Shown: positions 19,200-27,749 of the stretch, piece after piece
Position numbering within the stretch: the stretch's first letter is position 1
Layout of the letters: each line of letters begins with the position of its first letter
DNA from: Bradyrhizobium tropiciagri
GTDB taxonomy: Bacteria; Pseudomonadota; Alphaproteobacteria; Rhizobiales; Xanthobacteraceae
Direction: 5' to 3'
Length of the DNA stretch: 64,000 bases
NCBI RefSeq assembly: GCF_018130545.1
Contig: NZ_JAFCKF010000001.1
Coordinates: 620,001-684,000, forward strand
Notes under the pieces: model-generated
Told to the model about the DNA's origin: nothing
Database searches by the model: none
Seen by the model: only the letters and a program-made list of their open reading frames with translations
Program-made: the position numbers and the translations under genes

Positions 19200-19922
19200 T
19201 CAGCGCAGCAGATATGTCACAGCCAGCGGCACCAGCAGCGAGGTAACCAGCGCATTCAGGCTCATCGCAATGCCGGCAAAGACCCCGGCGACCTCGTCGA
19301 CCTGGAAGGCGCGCGCGGTGCCGATGCCATGCGCGGCGATCCCTGCGGCAAAGCCGCGGCCGCGATAGTCGGTGATGCCGGTGAAGTTCATCAGCGGCGT
19401 GACGATGATCGCTCCCATGATGCCGGTGAGGATCACCGACACCGCGGTCAGCGACGGATCGGCATGGAGGGATTCGCTGATGCCCATCGCGACGCCGGCG
19501 GTCACCGATTTGGGCGCCAGCGACAGGATGACGTCGCGCGGCAGGCCGAAGGCCCGCGCCAGCAGCACCACCGAGACGATCGCCGTCAGCGAGCCGACCG
19601 TGAGCGCGACCAGCATCGGCAACACCGCGGCCGCGACCCGCTTGCGGTTCTCGTAGAGCGGCACCGCAAGCGCCACCGTCGCCGGCCCGAGCAGGAAGTG
19701 CACGAATTGCGCACCGGCAAAATAGGTGGTGTAGGAGGTTTTCGTCAGCAGCAGGAATGCGCCGATGATCCACAGCGAATGCAGCACCGGATTGGCGAGC
19801 GGATGCCGCCTGGTCTTCAGCGACACCGCATCGGTCGCGGCATAGGTCAACAGCGTCACCGTCAGCCAGAGCAACGGCGACTGCGAGAGGTAGACCCAGA
19901 GCGAGAACGGGTTGTCGCTCAC
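19200..19922 (-). CDS. lrgB: LrgB/CidB-family membrane protein
   Basis: 240-residue inner-membrane protein with several helices; family motifs PKSVTAGVAMGISES and AAHGIGTARAFQ are present. LrgB-type proteins work with LrgA/CidA holin-like partners in murein hydrolase control or in export of small carboxylates such as glycolate or pyruvate. Its start overlaps the cidA stop by 4 bp (ATGA), so the pair is translationally coupled. Confidence 0.9.
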   Translation of the reverse strand: MSDNPFSLWVYLSQSPLLWLTVTLLTYAATDAVSLKTRRHPLANPVLHSLWIIGAFLLLTKTSYTTYFAGAQFVHFLLGPATVALAVPLYENRKRVAAAVLPMLVALTVGSLTAIVSVVLLARAFGLPRDVILSLAPKSVTAGVAMGISESLHADPSLTAVSVILTGIMGAIIVTPLMNFTGITDYRGRGFAAGIAAHGIGTARAFQVDEVAGVFAGIAMSLNALVTSLLVPLAVTYLLR

Positions 19923-20305
19923 GGCGCCTCCTCATCGCGCGAGAACAGACTGCTCGCCGCGACGAAGGTCGCGACCGTCGCCAGCAGCGTGACGATGACC
20001 GATACCGCGAGGATCACCAGGATCGCCGTGCCGTGCTCGGCGAGCAGATCGAGCTTCTGCACCACGCCGACGCCGGCTGGAATGAACAGCAGCGACAGAT
20101 TGGCGAGCATGCCGCGGCTTACGCTCTCGACGCTGTCATTCCCGAGCGGCCCGCGCGCGAGCACCGGAAACCGGTCACGCGCCAGCAGCAGCAACAGCAG
20201 GAGCACCAGCCCGACCACCGGGCCCGGCACCGGCACGGCGAGCGCACGCACGGCAACCTCGCCAACGAGCTGGCAGAGCAGGATCAGACTGAGGCTGGCG
20301 ATCAT
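19919..20305 (-). CDS. cidA: CidA/LrgA-family holin-like protein
   Basis: 128-residue membrane protein with four helices; the motif VPVPGPVVGLVLLLLLL near residue 25 and LLFIPAGVGVV near 75 identify the CidA/LrgA family. It is the first gene of the cidA-lrgB pair. The 294 bp upstream hold a palindromic repeat and no gene. Confidence 0.9.
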   Translation of the reverse strand: MIASLSLILLCQLVGEVAVRALAVPVPGPVVGLVLLLLLLLARDRFPVLARGPLGNDSVESVSRGMLANLSLLFIPAGVGVVQKLDLLAEHGTAILVILAVSVIVTLLATVATFVAASSLFSRDEEAP

Positions 20306-20415
20306 GGCAGGGCGCTCGCGCGAAGCATCCGCGTATCAGGTCGTTGCGACGGGAGCTTGTCAATGCGGCGGCATGCACACAGTCGCGTCATTGCGCTCGA
20401 TCGAACGGCACGATC

Positions 20416-20572
20416 CGTCATCCTGAGGTGCGAGCCTTGCGGCGCAACTGCGCCGCTGGGCGAGCCTCGAAGGATGGACGGCCCCGGTACATCCGCGCGT
20501 TGCAGCTCCGTTGCAGAGAGCGCCGGGCCGTCGACCCTTCGAGACGCCGCTGCGCGGCTCCTCAGGGTGACG
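20416..20572. repeat. bipartite palindromic repeat, copy 2 of 3
   Basis: Outer arms CGTCATCCTGAGG and CCTCAGGGTGACG with inner inverted segments (CCTCGAAGGATGGACGGC and GCCGTCGACCCTTCGAG). Same design as the copies at 12821 and 62786, but with a longer centre. It fills most of the gap between cidA and the thioesterase pair. Confidence 0.85.
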
Positions 20573-20599
20573 GGAAAGATTGTTCGTCCCGCTGATTGC

Positions 20600-21052
20600 T
20601 TAAGCCCGCCGCTGCAGCGCCATCAGCGTCCCGCTCATGGTCGCGACCAGCGTCTCGACGCCGTCCTGCACCGCATAGGCGCGGCCGTCACAGACGGTGA
20701 GCGTCCGACCGGGCTTGACCACGACACCGCGGAACACGAACCGCTCGCCGCGCGCCGGCGCCAGCAAATTGGTCTTGAACTCCACGGTGAGGATGTCGGA
20801 GCCTTCGGGCATCAGCGTGAAGGCGGCGATGCCGCAGGCATTGTCGAGACCCGCGGTGATGATGCCGGCATGCACGAAGCCGTTCTGCTGGCAAAACTCC
20901 GGTGCGTAGGGCATCGCGAGATCGACCTCACCGGGCTCCATCCGCGCGATCGAGATGCCAAGCGTCTGCATCGCGCGCTGGCGCGCGAACGTATCGGCGG
21001 CGATCGCGCGAAAATCGGGATTCTTCGGCTCGAAGCGGGGCATCGCGGTCAC
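20600..21052 (-). CDS. PaaI-type hotdog thioesterase
   Basis: 150 residues with a single hotdog fold. NGFVHAGIITAGLDNACG carries the PaaI HGG-like motif with the catalytic Asp/Asn region; TVEFKTNLLAPARGERFVFRG is the central strand set. It hydrolyses acyl-CoA thioesters (phenylacetyl-CoA type or medium chain). The GTG start at 21052 overlaps the stop of the upstream thioesterase (GTGA); ATG 21043 is the alternative. The pair faces a TetR regulator. Confidence 0.88.
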   Translation of the reverse strand: MTAMPRFEPKNPDFRAIAADTFARQRAMQTLGISIARMEPGEVDLAMPYAPEFCQQNGFVHAGIITAGLDNACGIAAFTLMPEGSDILTVEFKTNLLAPARGERFVFRGVVVKPGRTLTVCDGRAYAVQDGVETLVATMSGTLMALQRRA

Positions 21053-21483
21053 GCGCTCACCGGTTCGGACGGCACGAGATGCGGCATCGCGGCGTAGCGG
21101 ATTGCCGGCGCGAACGGCGCCGCCTTGCGCGCGGCGCGATCGATATGCACGGCCGTGATCTCGCAGGTCGCCGCGATCTCACCAGCCTCTGCATTGCGCA
21201 TCTCGTGCAGGATGCGGATCGACTTGTCGCGGAACTCGACCAGCCGGCTCTTGACCTCGACGAGGTCACCGGCGAGCAGTTCACGCTTGTAGGAGATGTT
21301 CTGCTGCACGGCAGCCATGCCGCGGCCGGAGTCGCGCAGATAGCTCGGCGTCAGGCCGAGCCGCGCGAACATGTTCCAGCTCGCCTCGTCGAACTTGCCG
21401 ACATACCACATGACGTTCATGTGGCCGATGTGGTCGCAGTGCCAGGGATAGACCGTGCCGCGATAGGTCGCCTCGCCCTCCAT
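21049..21483 (-). CDS. acyl-CoA thioesterase, hotdog fold (YbgC/4HBT type)
   Basis: 144 residues. VYPWHCDHIGHMNVMWYVGKFDEA matches the Asp-x-x-x-His-x-N active-site helix of 4-hydroxybenzoyl-CoA-type thioesterases, and the following strands carry ELLAGDLVEVKSRLVE. First gene of a two-gene thioesterase operon, 105 bp from the divergent TetR gene; two palindromes lie in that gap. Confidence 0.88.
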   Translation of the reverse strand: MEGEATYRGTVYPWHCDHIGHMNVMWYVGKFDEASWNMFARLGLTPSYLRDSGRGMAAVQQNISYKRELLAGDLVEVKSRLVEFRDKSIRILHEMRNAEAGEIAATCEITAVHIDRAARKAAPFAPAIRYAAMPHLVPSEPVSA

Positions 21484-21500
21484 CGCTCCCTCCTCGATTG

Positions 21501-21520
21501 TTGATACGGTAGCGTATCAA
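21501..21520. promoter_or_regulatory. TetR operator candidate 1
   Basis: Inverted repeat with arms TTGATACG and CGTATCAA around four bases (GTAG), 18 bp upstream of the thioesterase start. It shares the core ATACGGTA-CGTAT with a second palindrome 20 bp away. Confidence 0.7.
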
Positions 21521-21538
21521 GGACGGAACAGGCTAGCA

Positions 21539-21552
21539 ATACGGTACCGTAT
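21539..21552. promoter_or_regulatory. TetR operator candidate 2
   Basis: ATACGGTACCGTAT, a perfect 14-bp palindrome with the same core as the site at 21501-21520. The pair in the divergent promoter is the usual layout for autorepression plus target repression by the adjacent TetR protein. Confidence 0.72.
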
Positions 21553-21588
21553 CAGACCCGCTCCGCGGAGATCACATGACTGAAAGCC

Positions 21589-22146
21589 ATGACTGAAAGC
21601 AAAGGCGACGTCTGGGTCGCGGCCGGCTTCGCCGAACTTGCGCATAGCGGCATCGACGGCGTGCGGGTCGAGGTGCTGGCGAAGAATCTCGGCGTCACCA
21701 AGGGCGGCTTCTACCGCCGCTTTCGGGATCGCGCCGCGCTGCTCGAGACCATGCTGACGCGATGGCGCGACGGCCGCATCGCCGCGATCGAGAAGCAGAC
21801 CGCGCTCGACGGCGCCAGCGCGCGGGAGCGGCTGAAGGCGATCATCACGCTCTATTCGGAGCGCATGAATACCGAGGCGATGGCGGTCGAGCTCGCGATC
21901 CGGCAATGGGCACGCACCGACGAGGCCGCCGCCACCGCCGCCGCGAGCGTCGATGCCGCGCGGCTGAAGCAGGTCGGCCAGCTCTACCGCGCCACCGGGC
22001 TGCCGGCTGAAGAGGCCGATGCGCAGGCCTTCCTGTTCTACTGCTTCATCTTCGGCCAGAGCATGCTGTTTCCACAGCGCGGCTCGCGCAAGCGCGCGCA
22101 ACTGCTGGCGCAATCGGCGGACAAGCTGCTGGTGGAAGGCCGGTAG
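21589..22146 (+). CDS. TetR-family transcriptional regulator
   Basis: 185 residues. The N-terminal helix-turn-helix (about 8-55) reads GIDGVRVEVLAKNLGVTKGGFYRRFRDRAALLE; the ligand-binding helices follow. It probably represses the divergent thioesterase operon and itself. The region before the start carries an exact tandem 13-bp duplication (CATGACTGAAAGC twice, 21575-21600). The copy with the better ribosome site (GGAG before ATG 21576) opens a six-codon frame that stops just past the real start, so initiation at ATG 21589 may be reduced or coupled. Confidence 0.92.
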   Translation: MTESKGDVWVAAGFAELAHSGIDGVRVEVLAKNLGVTKGGFYRRFRDRAALLETMLTRWRDGRIAAIEKQTALDGASARERLKAIITLYSERMNTEAMAVELAIRQWARTDEAAATAAASVDAARLKQVGQLYRATGLPAEEADAQAFLFYCFIFGQSMLFPQRGSRKRAQLLAQSADKLLVEGR

Positions 22147-22159
22147 AAACGGCGTCAGA

Positions 22160-22187
22160 GAAAAGCGGCCGGCTTGCGCCGGCCGCT
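22160..22187 (-). terminator. intrinsic terminator hairpin
   Basis: A perfect 10-bp stem (AGCGGCCGGC / GCCGGCCGCT, loop TTGC). On the minus strand it is followed by TTTT, so it fits as terminator of the gene ending at 22227; it can also block the TetR transcript. Confidence 0.75.
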
Positions 22188-22226
22188 CGTCAAATTTCGC
22201 TCGTCAAACTTCAATGTCGGCTGGGC

Positions 22227-22718
22227 TCAGGCGCCCTTGAGATGCTTGTTGCATTCGCTCCAGTAGCCGCCGCCCTTCTGGATCCACTTCAGGCCGCCAT
22301 TGCCGCCGGTGGCCTTGTTGGCCTTGTACTGGTCATCGCAGGTCTTGAAGCGCTGCTTGCCCGGGGTCTCCTGGGCGTATTTGGGATCGACCGCGTTCGG
22401 AAACACGGCGGGTCCAGCCGGCATCGCCGGTGCCGCGGCGGGAGCGGCTTCCCGCTTGGCTTCCTTGGGCGCGGCCGGAGCAGGCGCGGCGGCAGCGGGC
22501 GGCGGAGCGGCGGGCGCCGCAGCCGGGGTCGCGTCGGCGCTGCACTGGGCCTTGCGGAAATCATTCCACTTCTGGCCGTTGAGGGTGCCGGCCGACTTGG
22601 CCGCCTGGTACTTGGCGCTGCATTCCTGCGCGGTCAGGGCCTGCGCCGGCGCGCTCGCCGCAAAGGCTGCAAAGCCCGACACCGCAATCACGCACAACAA
22701 TCTGGTCTGAATGGTCAT
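22227..22718 (-). CDS. secreted Ala/Pro-rich protein, PsiF-like cysteine pattern
   Basis: 163 residues with a signal peptide (about 1-27, cleavage near AQA-L). The N-terminal part LTAQECSAKYQAAKSAGTLNGQKWNDFRKAQC resembles one PsiF-like Cys...Cys unit. A low-complexity Ala/Pro/Lys linker follows, then a second unit (FKTCDDQYKANKATGG...WSECNKHLKG). It is therefore a two-unit periplasmic protein of unknown role. ATG 22718 is the start; upstream in-frame residues are not signal-like. Confidence 0.75.
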   Translation of the reverse strand: MTIQTRLLCVIAVSGFAAFAASAPAQALTAQECSAKYQAAKSAGTLNGQKWNDFRKAQCSADATPAAAPAAPPPAAAAPAPAAPKEAKREAAPAAAPAMPAGPAVFPNAVDPKYAQETPGKQRFKTCDDQYKANKATGGNGGLKWIQKGGGYWSECNKHLKGA

Positions 22719-22924
22719 CCCTGGTCTCCCGTCATCCCTGGTTTCCCGTTGGTTTCCCGTGGGGGGCATTGGCGTAAGACCATTATCCTAGCGCAACCCC
22801 GACTTGCGACAACGTGCGGGCGCGCCTGGGCGTTAAAATATTGTGGCGGCAGGACCTCGGCATGTTCATCCACGGTTCAGCATCGCCGCGCAACGTTTCG
22901 GCTCCCTTCCTTACGAGGTGCCCC

Positions 22925-23203
22925 ATGAAGACGATTTCCACGCTCGCGACCGCAACTGCCCTTGCCTCCCTGCTGCTGATGGGCGGTGCTTTCGCGCAAA
23001 CTGCCGCGCCCGCCGCCAAGGACGCCGCTCCGGCGGCCACTGCGGCCAAGGCGCCCAAGGAAGCCAAGCCGCGCACCGCCGAGTCGCTGGAATGCTCGAA
23101 GCAAGCCGACGCCAAGGGCCTGCACGGCAAGGAGCGCAAGAAATTCCGCTCCGAGTGCAAGAAGTCGGCCGGCGCTGCCGCCGCGCCCGCTGCGACCAAG
23201 TAA
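22925..23203 (+). CDS. PsiF-like small periplasmic protein
   Basis: 92 residues. A signal peptide (about 1-24, LLLMGGAFA) is followed by an Ala/Lys linker and a PsiF repeat (ESLECSKQADAKGLHGKERKKFRSECKK). PsiF is named for phosphate-starvation induction in enteric bacteria; its molecular role is not established. The start ATG 22925 gives the clean signal peptide. It is divergent from another Cys-unit protein of the same kind. Confidence 0.8.
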   Translation: MKTISTLATATALASLLLMGGAFAQTAAPAAKDAAPAATAAKAPKEAKPRTAESLECSKQADAKGLHGKERKKFRSECKKSAGAAAAPAATK

Positions 23204-23222
23204 TACGCAGACATATCTCCAC

Positions 23223-23257
23223 GTTCTTCACCCTCCCCGCCGGGGAGGGTGAAGAAC
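23223..23257. terminator. 16-bp perfect stem hairpin after the PsiF-like gene
   Basis: Arms GTTCTTCACCCTCCCC and GGGGAGGGTGAAGAAC around GCC, 19 bp past the stop codon. No T-run follows on the plus strand, so it may be a dispersed palindromic repeat used as a transcript end. Confidence 0.6.
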
Positions 23258-23337
23258 TGTGCGCCCGCGAGCCGGGGTGCAATGCTGCAATCGCGAGATG
23301 CATTTGTCCCGCGGTTGCGAATTTGCCATAAGGCGGC

Positions 23338-24423
23338 GTGACCCTGATCCGCGCTTCGATGGCATCAGCCATTCCCGATCGCAGCAAAGTTCTGAACGGG
23401 CTCGAGACTCTCGTCATCGGCGCCGGCGGCGGCTTGCTGTTTTTATGGGCGGAATTGCCGGGCGGCCTGATCTCGGGCGCGATGGTGGCGGTCGCGATCG
23501 CCGCACTGGCCGGCCGGCCGCTGGCGGTGCCGCCGGTGCTGACGCAGTCGGTGCTGGTGTTGCTGGGCATCTCGCTGGGCTCGCTGATGTCACAGCAATT
23601 GCTGCAGCACATGAGCTCCTATCCACTCACCATCGGCCTCTTGGCGCTGGCGACGTTCTGCTCGACCTTCGGCTCGAGCCTCTATCTGCAGCGCATCCAT
23701 GGCTGGGACCAGACCTCGGCCTTCCTCGCCGGCAGCCCCGGTGCGCTGTCGCAGATCACGATCCTGGCCGCCGAGAAGGGCGCCGACGTCGCGGCGATCG
23801 CCGTGGTGCAGACCATGCGCGTCATCATCCTGACCGCGGCGCTGCCGCTGGTGCTGGCACTGACCGGGGTGACGCATGCGGCGCCACCGCCACTGCCGAC
23901 CACGGTCGCTTCGCCGTTCGGGCTCACAGCCCTGGTCGCCTTGTCGATCGGCGTGTCGCTGCTGCTGCGCTGGATCAAATTCCCCGCCAGCTGGATGTTC
24001 GGCGCGATGCTCGCCTCCAGCCTGCTGCACGGCTCAGGCCTGGTCGATGGCGGCCTGCCGCCCTGGCTGCGCAACATCGCGCTGGTCGGCATCGGCGCCA
24101 TTATCGGCACCCGCTTCGCGCGGATGAAGACCTCGACCCTGCTCAGCCACGTCAATGCCGGGCTCGGCTCGTTTGCGATCGCGATCCTGATTTCGGCGGT
24201 GTTCGTCGCGATGATCGGGTTCACCACCCATGTGCGGCTCGCCGACGTCGTGGTCGCCTTCGCGCCCGGCGCGATGGACGCCATGCTGGCGCTGGCGCTG
24301 ACGCTGCACATCGACCCGATCTTCGTCGGCGCGCATCACCTGTCGCGCTTTTTGTTCGTCACCATCTCGACGCCGGGCATCGTCCATCTGTTCGGACGGC
24401 CGCAGGACGACGTTGACGATTAG
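23338..24423 (+). CDS. AbrB-family (PF05145-type) membrane protein
   Basis: Up to 361 residues with about ten helices arranged as two duplicated halves. Half one contains LPGGLISGAMVAVAIAALAGRP and half two FPASWMFGAMLASSLLHGSG, the paired AbrB motif. PGALSQITILAAEKGAD and PGAMDAMLALALTL are the matching conserved loops. The family is annotated as AbrB or ammonia-monooxygenase-related, but true function is unknown, probably transport. GTG 23338 has AAGGCGG upstream; ATG 23359 is the alternative start. Confidence 0.82.
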   Translation: MTLIRASMASAIPDRSKVLNGLETLVIGAGGGLLFLWAELPGGLISGAMVAVAIAALAGRPLAVPPVLTQSVLVLLGISLGSLMSQQLLQHMSSYPLTIGLLALATFCSTFGSSLYLQRIHGWDQTSAFLAGSPGALSQITILAAEKGADVAAIAVVQTMRVIILTAALPLVLALTGVTHAAPPPLPTTVASPFGLTALVALSIGVSLLLRWIKFPASWMFGAMLASSLLHGSGLVDGGLPPWLRNIALVGIGAIIGTRFARMKTSTLLSHVNAGLGSFAIAILISAVFVAMIGFTTHVRLADVVVAFAPGAMDAMLALALTLHIDPIFVGAHHLSRFLFVTISTPGIVHLFGRPQDDVDD

Positions 24424-24440
24424 GCGGGGAAGCGCCAAAG

Positions 24441-24523
24441 CGCAGGGTGGGTTAGCGAAGCGCAACCCACCAGCTTTCCAGCCGCGACATGGTGGGTTAC
24501 GCCCTCGGCTAACCCACCCTGCG
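24441..24523. repeat. inverted repeat, GGTGGGTTA type
   Basis: CGCAGGGTGGGTTAGC at 24441-24456 and its exact complement at 24508-24523, with a second inner pair (CAACCCACCA / TGGTGGGTT). It is a dispersed intergenic repeat between two convergent genes. Confidence 0.8.
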
Positions 24524-24526
24524 ACC

Positions 24527-25099
24527 TCAGGCCTTCGCGGCCCGCATCACGCCCCAGCCGGCGATCGCGGCCATCAACAGCGAGATCAGCACGTTGTAGC
24601 CGGCAAGCGAGATGCCGAGGAAGCGAAACTGCACCTCGTCGCAACGGACCACCTTGACCTTGTCGAGCTGGTCCAGCAGCGAACCGGCCTTGCCGAAATC
24701 CACCATCGGGCCGGTGCAATCGGTCGGCCCCGGCCAGAAACCCCATTCGACGCCGGCGTGATAGGTGCCGAGCCCGGCATTGGCCAGCGCGGCGAGGCCG
24801 AGGATAACAAGGCCCGCCAGCAGCAGCGGACGCGCCGCGCCGCGGGTGGCCGCGAGCGCCACCACCGCACCGAGCGGGACCGCGAGGTAATAGGCATAGC
24901 GCTGCTCGAGGCAGAGCGGACAGGGCATGATCTCCAGCACCAGCTGAAAGAACCAGGCACCGGCCAGCGTCGCGGCCGCGATCACGGCAATCGCCAGGGC
25001 CGGGGTCAGCGTCGGATTGGCGGTCGTGGAAGCATGCGACGGATGGGCGGTGGCGGTCGTCACGGCAGTCCTCCTGCGAGCATCGATCGGGAGGGTCAT
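24527..25099 (-). CDS. dsbB: disulfide bond formation protein DsbB
   Basis: 190-residue inner-membrane protein with four helices. The first periplasmic Cys pair is in IMPCPLCLEQRYAYY (CPLC) and the second in TDCTG ... VVRCDE. It passes electrons from DsbA-type proteins to quinone. GGAGG precedes the ATG at 25099. The DsbA-like gene at 17.6 kb is a plausible partner although not in the same operon. Confidence 0.92.
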   Translation of the reverse strand: MTLPIDARRRTAVTTATAHPSHASTTANPTLTPALAIAVIAAATLAGAWFFQLVLEIMPCPLCLEQRYAYYLAVPLGAVVALAATRGAARPLLLAGLVILGLAALANAGLGTYHAGVEWGFWPGPTDCTGPMVDFGKAGSLLDQLDKVKVVRCDEVQFRFLGISLAGYNVLISLLMAAIAGWGVMRAAKA

Positions 25100-25256
25100 G
25101 GCCGTCCTCCATGCTCATTCCGGGTCGTATCGCGCCAAAATATCGCTGTCGAGGCGCGGGACAATCACTTCCGCGCGGGTTGACCGTGACGGGCCGCCCG
25201 CTATAGTCCGCCGCGCTTCGCGACCCCGGCCCTGCTTGGCCTGGACCACCGCGAAT

Positions 25257-25341
25257 GCCCCTGTGGCGGAACTGGTAGACGCGCTCGACTCAAAATCGAG
25301 TTCCGCAAGGAGTGCTGGTTCGATTCCGGCCAGGGGCACCA
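25257..25341 (+). tRNA. tRNA-Leu (anticodon CAA)
   Basis: 85 nt including an encoded CCA. The acceptor stem is GCCCCTG / CAGGGGC. The anticodon stem is CTCGA / TCGAG with loop CTCAAAA, so the anticodon is CAA (codon UUG). A long variable arm typical of leucine tRNAs and a T-loop GGTTCGATTCC are present. Confidence 0.97.
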
Positions 25342-25577
25342 TCCCGCCGTCCGTCCTCATCTGCCAGCGTTCGTTTTCCTCAACAACGACAGGCACAAGT
25401 CGCATTTGCGACATCGCGGCCGTTCGCCCAGCTCTCATGGTATCCGGCGGGTTTCAAGATCGCCCGAATGGGCCGAGGCTGCTTCACCGGCGGCACGAGC
25501 ATGAATGGCATTGACCTTGCTACAGGCACTGTACAACAGCGACCCACGGCGGGTTGTTTCAGCTTGAGGCAATCACG

Positions 25578-25970
25578 ATGGACCAGACGTCCCATTCCGG
25601 AATTACCAGTGCGATGAAGCTGCAGGCCTTGATCGCAGATCTGAACTGGAAAATTCAGCTCCTGAACTCGGACATCGCTGAGGAGAACCTAAGCGGCGCT
25701 TCGCGTTCAACTCTGGCGCTGCATTTGAAATCGCGCCACCACAATCTCCTTACCACCGTTGCCTTGCTGGAGAAGCAGTTGGCGTCAATTGGCTCGTTGG
25801 TCCCTGTAGCCCGACCGGCGTCCCAGGGAATGCACCGTAAACTCCGATCCTCTGCAACGGCGGCGCTCTCGCATAAGGGCCGGCGCCCCTACCCGGTCGC
25901 AAGAACGACGACCACAACGACGATCGTCAGCGCAATGGCAATGAACCCGGCAAGAGCGGTCCAGTCATAG
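25578..25970 (+). CDS. hypothetical protein with N-terminal helical hairpin
   Basis: 130 residues. Residues 10-75 are predicted as two amphipathic helices (ALIADLNWKIQLLNSDIAEE and LLTTVALLEKQLASIG), followed by a basic, Thr-rich low-complexity tail. GAGG lies 8 nt before ATG 25578. No family is recognised; the tail may not be under selection. Confidence 0.5.
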   Translation: MDQTSHSGITSAMKLQALIADLNWKIQLLNSDIAEENLSGASRSTLALHLKSRHHNLLTTVALLEKQLASIGSLVPVARPASQGMHRKLRSSATAALSHKGRRPYPVARTTTTTTIVSAMAMNPARAVQS

Positions 25971-26176
25971 CGCTCGTCTCACGTCGCGCACCGTTACCCT
26001 GAGATTCTACGGTTTGAATAAGGTCCATGAACGCTATTCGTCGCGACGGACAACGCCATCTCGCCGCCTGCCTCGGATCGGCTTGGACTGCGTCTCGTAT
26101 GGACCGAAAGTCACCGCATGCTCAGCACGAAGTGATCGAGCGGCGCATGGTCACCCGTCTGCTGCGCCGCAGATGT

Positions 26177-26854
26177 CTAGTCTTTCCCGAGCGCCGCCAT
26201 GGCCTGGGCGAGGCCCCGGAACGATAGCGAGATGCCGACGTCCCGTTGGGCCGCATCCTTGAAGGCGATGCTGCCCGGCTCGCTGCGCGATGCGAGGCGG
26301 CCGACCATCTCGTCGGTGACCGTTGCTGTGGCCAGGCAGCCAGCGGGGACGCATTCCGTCCATGAGAGTTCGAGAGGAGCGCCATCTTCCGCCGAAGCTT
26401 GAAGCCGTGGCCTCGCCGGAATGCTGACATTGACCGGCAGAACCATCGTCAACCGCAGCGGAACGCGCGTGCCCGGGCGCCCGATGGCCACTTGCGCAAT
26501 CACACCCTGCTGGCCCTTGGCGGCGATGGCTTGGGCGACTTCACAGCGACGCACGGGCTGCTCACCCGCGCCAACCATCTCGCAGCGGAGGATCCAGTCG
26601 CCGAACGACGCGGCGGTCCGTTCCGGCGCAGCGCCGACAGGCGGCTGCACCGGCTTGGCAGCGGGCGACGCCGCCGGCGGGCTGGGCTTCGTCTGGGCCC
26701 AGCCAAAACGCGTTGAGAAAGGGCTGGCAGAGACCGCACAACCGGCGATCAGCGCTCCGACTGTCCATGCGACCCTTTGCGACGACACAAAAAATGCTCT
26801 CGCGTGCCGCTTGGGCTGCACCTTGTTGTTTTCTAACGGCTGACGTATCGGCAT
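26177..26854 (-). CDS. invasion-associated locus B (IalB) family protein
   Basis: 225 residues. An N-terminal hydrophobic segment (about 30-46) follows a basic start; a Pro/Ala linker leads to the IalB domain (about 80-220): FGDWILRCEM, CEVAQAI, WTECVPAGCLATA, and a C-terminal SLSFRGLAQAMAAL. The cysteine pattern matches periplasmic IalB proteins named from Bartonella. In free-living relatives the role is unclear. It is divergent from the response regulator, with 133 bp between. Confidence 0.88.
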   Translation of the reverse strand: MPIRQPLENNKVQPKRHARAFFVSSQRVAWTVGALIAGCAVSASPFSTRFGWAQTKPSPPAASPAAKPVQPPVGAAPERTAASFGDWILRCEMVGAGEQPVRRCEVAQAIAAKGQQGVIAQVAIGRPGTRVPLRLTMVLPVNVSIPARPRLQASAEDGAPLELSWTECVPAGCLATATVTDEMVGRLASRSEPGSIAFKDAAQRDVGISLSFRGLAQAMAALGKD

Positions 26855-26987
26855 TCACATCCGCATTGTTTGCGCTCAATATCCGCCATACTATTCATGA
26901 GTCACGACGACGGCATTGGAACGCGTTGTGAATGATCGTTCGCAATCACCCTGACCGACTCCTTTTGATCTGAAGTCTCAGACCCGG

Positions 26988-27749
26988 ATGGCGCTTGAGA
27001 GGAAAGACGACGTAGTGCCGCCTGCTCCCGCCCCTCACGATTCGCGCGGCCCTCAGCGGGAGCGGCTCGTCGTCGTGGAAGACGATCCGGTGACGCAGAC
27101 GATGCTGGTCGACTATTTCAGCGAGAACAACTTCGACGTGGTCGGCGCCGGCAGCTGCGCGGAATGCCGCCAGGCGCTCCGCGCCCGCACCGACCTGGTA
27201 TTCATCGACGTCCATCTGCCCGACGGCGACGGCTTCGAGCTCGCCAAGGAAGTGCAGTCCCTGAGCAATGCCGGCATCATCTTCGTGACCCGCCGCGACA
27301 CCGACGTCGACCGCATCCTCGGCCTGGAGATCGCCGGCGACCACTATGTGACCAAGCCGATCAATCTGCGCGACCTGCTGGCCCGCGCGCGATCGGTGCT
27401 GCGGCGCCGCTTGATCGAACGCAAGGCGACCCGCAACCGTAACGCCATTGCATTCGGCGACTGGATCATCGATCTCACGCGCCGGGAATTGACCGGCAGT
27501 GACGGCAAACCGGTCGCGCTGACGCGGGCCGAGTTCGATCTGCTGGCTGCCCTCGTCGGTGCCGACGGACGTCCGCTCAGCCGCGATTATCTCATCGAGG
27601 TCGTCAGCAATCGCCAGTCCGATGTCGACGTGCGCACTGTCGATGCGTTGATTGCCCGGCTGCGTCGCAAGCTCGTCAGCGACGGGACCCCGGTCATCGC
27701 AACCATCACCGGCATCGGCTACAAACTATTGCTGAACGAGCGACTCTGA
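26988..27749 (+). CDS. OmpR-family response regulator
   Basis: 253 residues. The receiver domain (about 25-140) has acidic residues D32/D33, phospho-acceptor D74 in FIDVHLPDGDG, and K at TKPINLRD. The C-terminal winged helix (about 155-250) contains LTRAEFDLLAALV and VRTVDALIARLRRKL. It converges on the hybrid kinase gene and overlaps it tail-to-tail by 24 bp, so it is the likely final acceptor of that kinase. Sequence style is TorR-like. Confidence 0.92.
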   Translation: MALERKDDVVPPAPAPHDSRGPQRERLVVVEDDPVTQTMLVDYFSENNFDVVGAGSCAECRQALRARTDLVFIDVHLPDGDGFELAKEVQSLSNAGIIFVTRRDTDVDRILGLEIAGDHYVTKPINLRDLLARARSVLRRRLIERKATRNRNAIAFGDWIIDLTRRELTGSDGKPVALTRAEFDLLAALVGADGRPLSRDYLIEVVSNRQSDVDVRTVDALIARLRRKLVSDGTPVIATITGIGYKLLLNERL

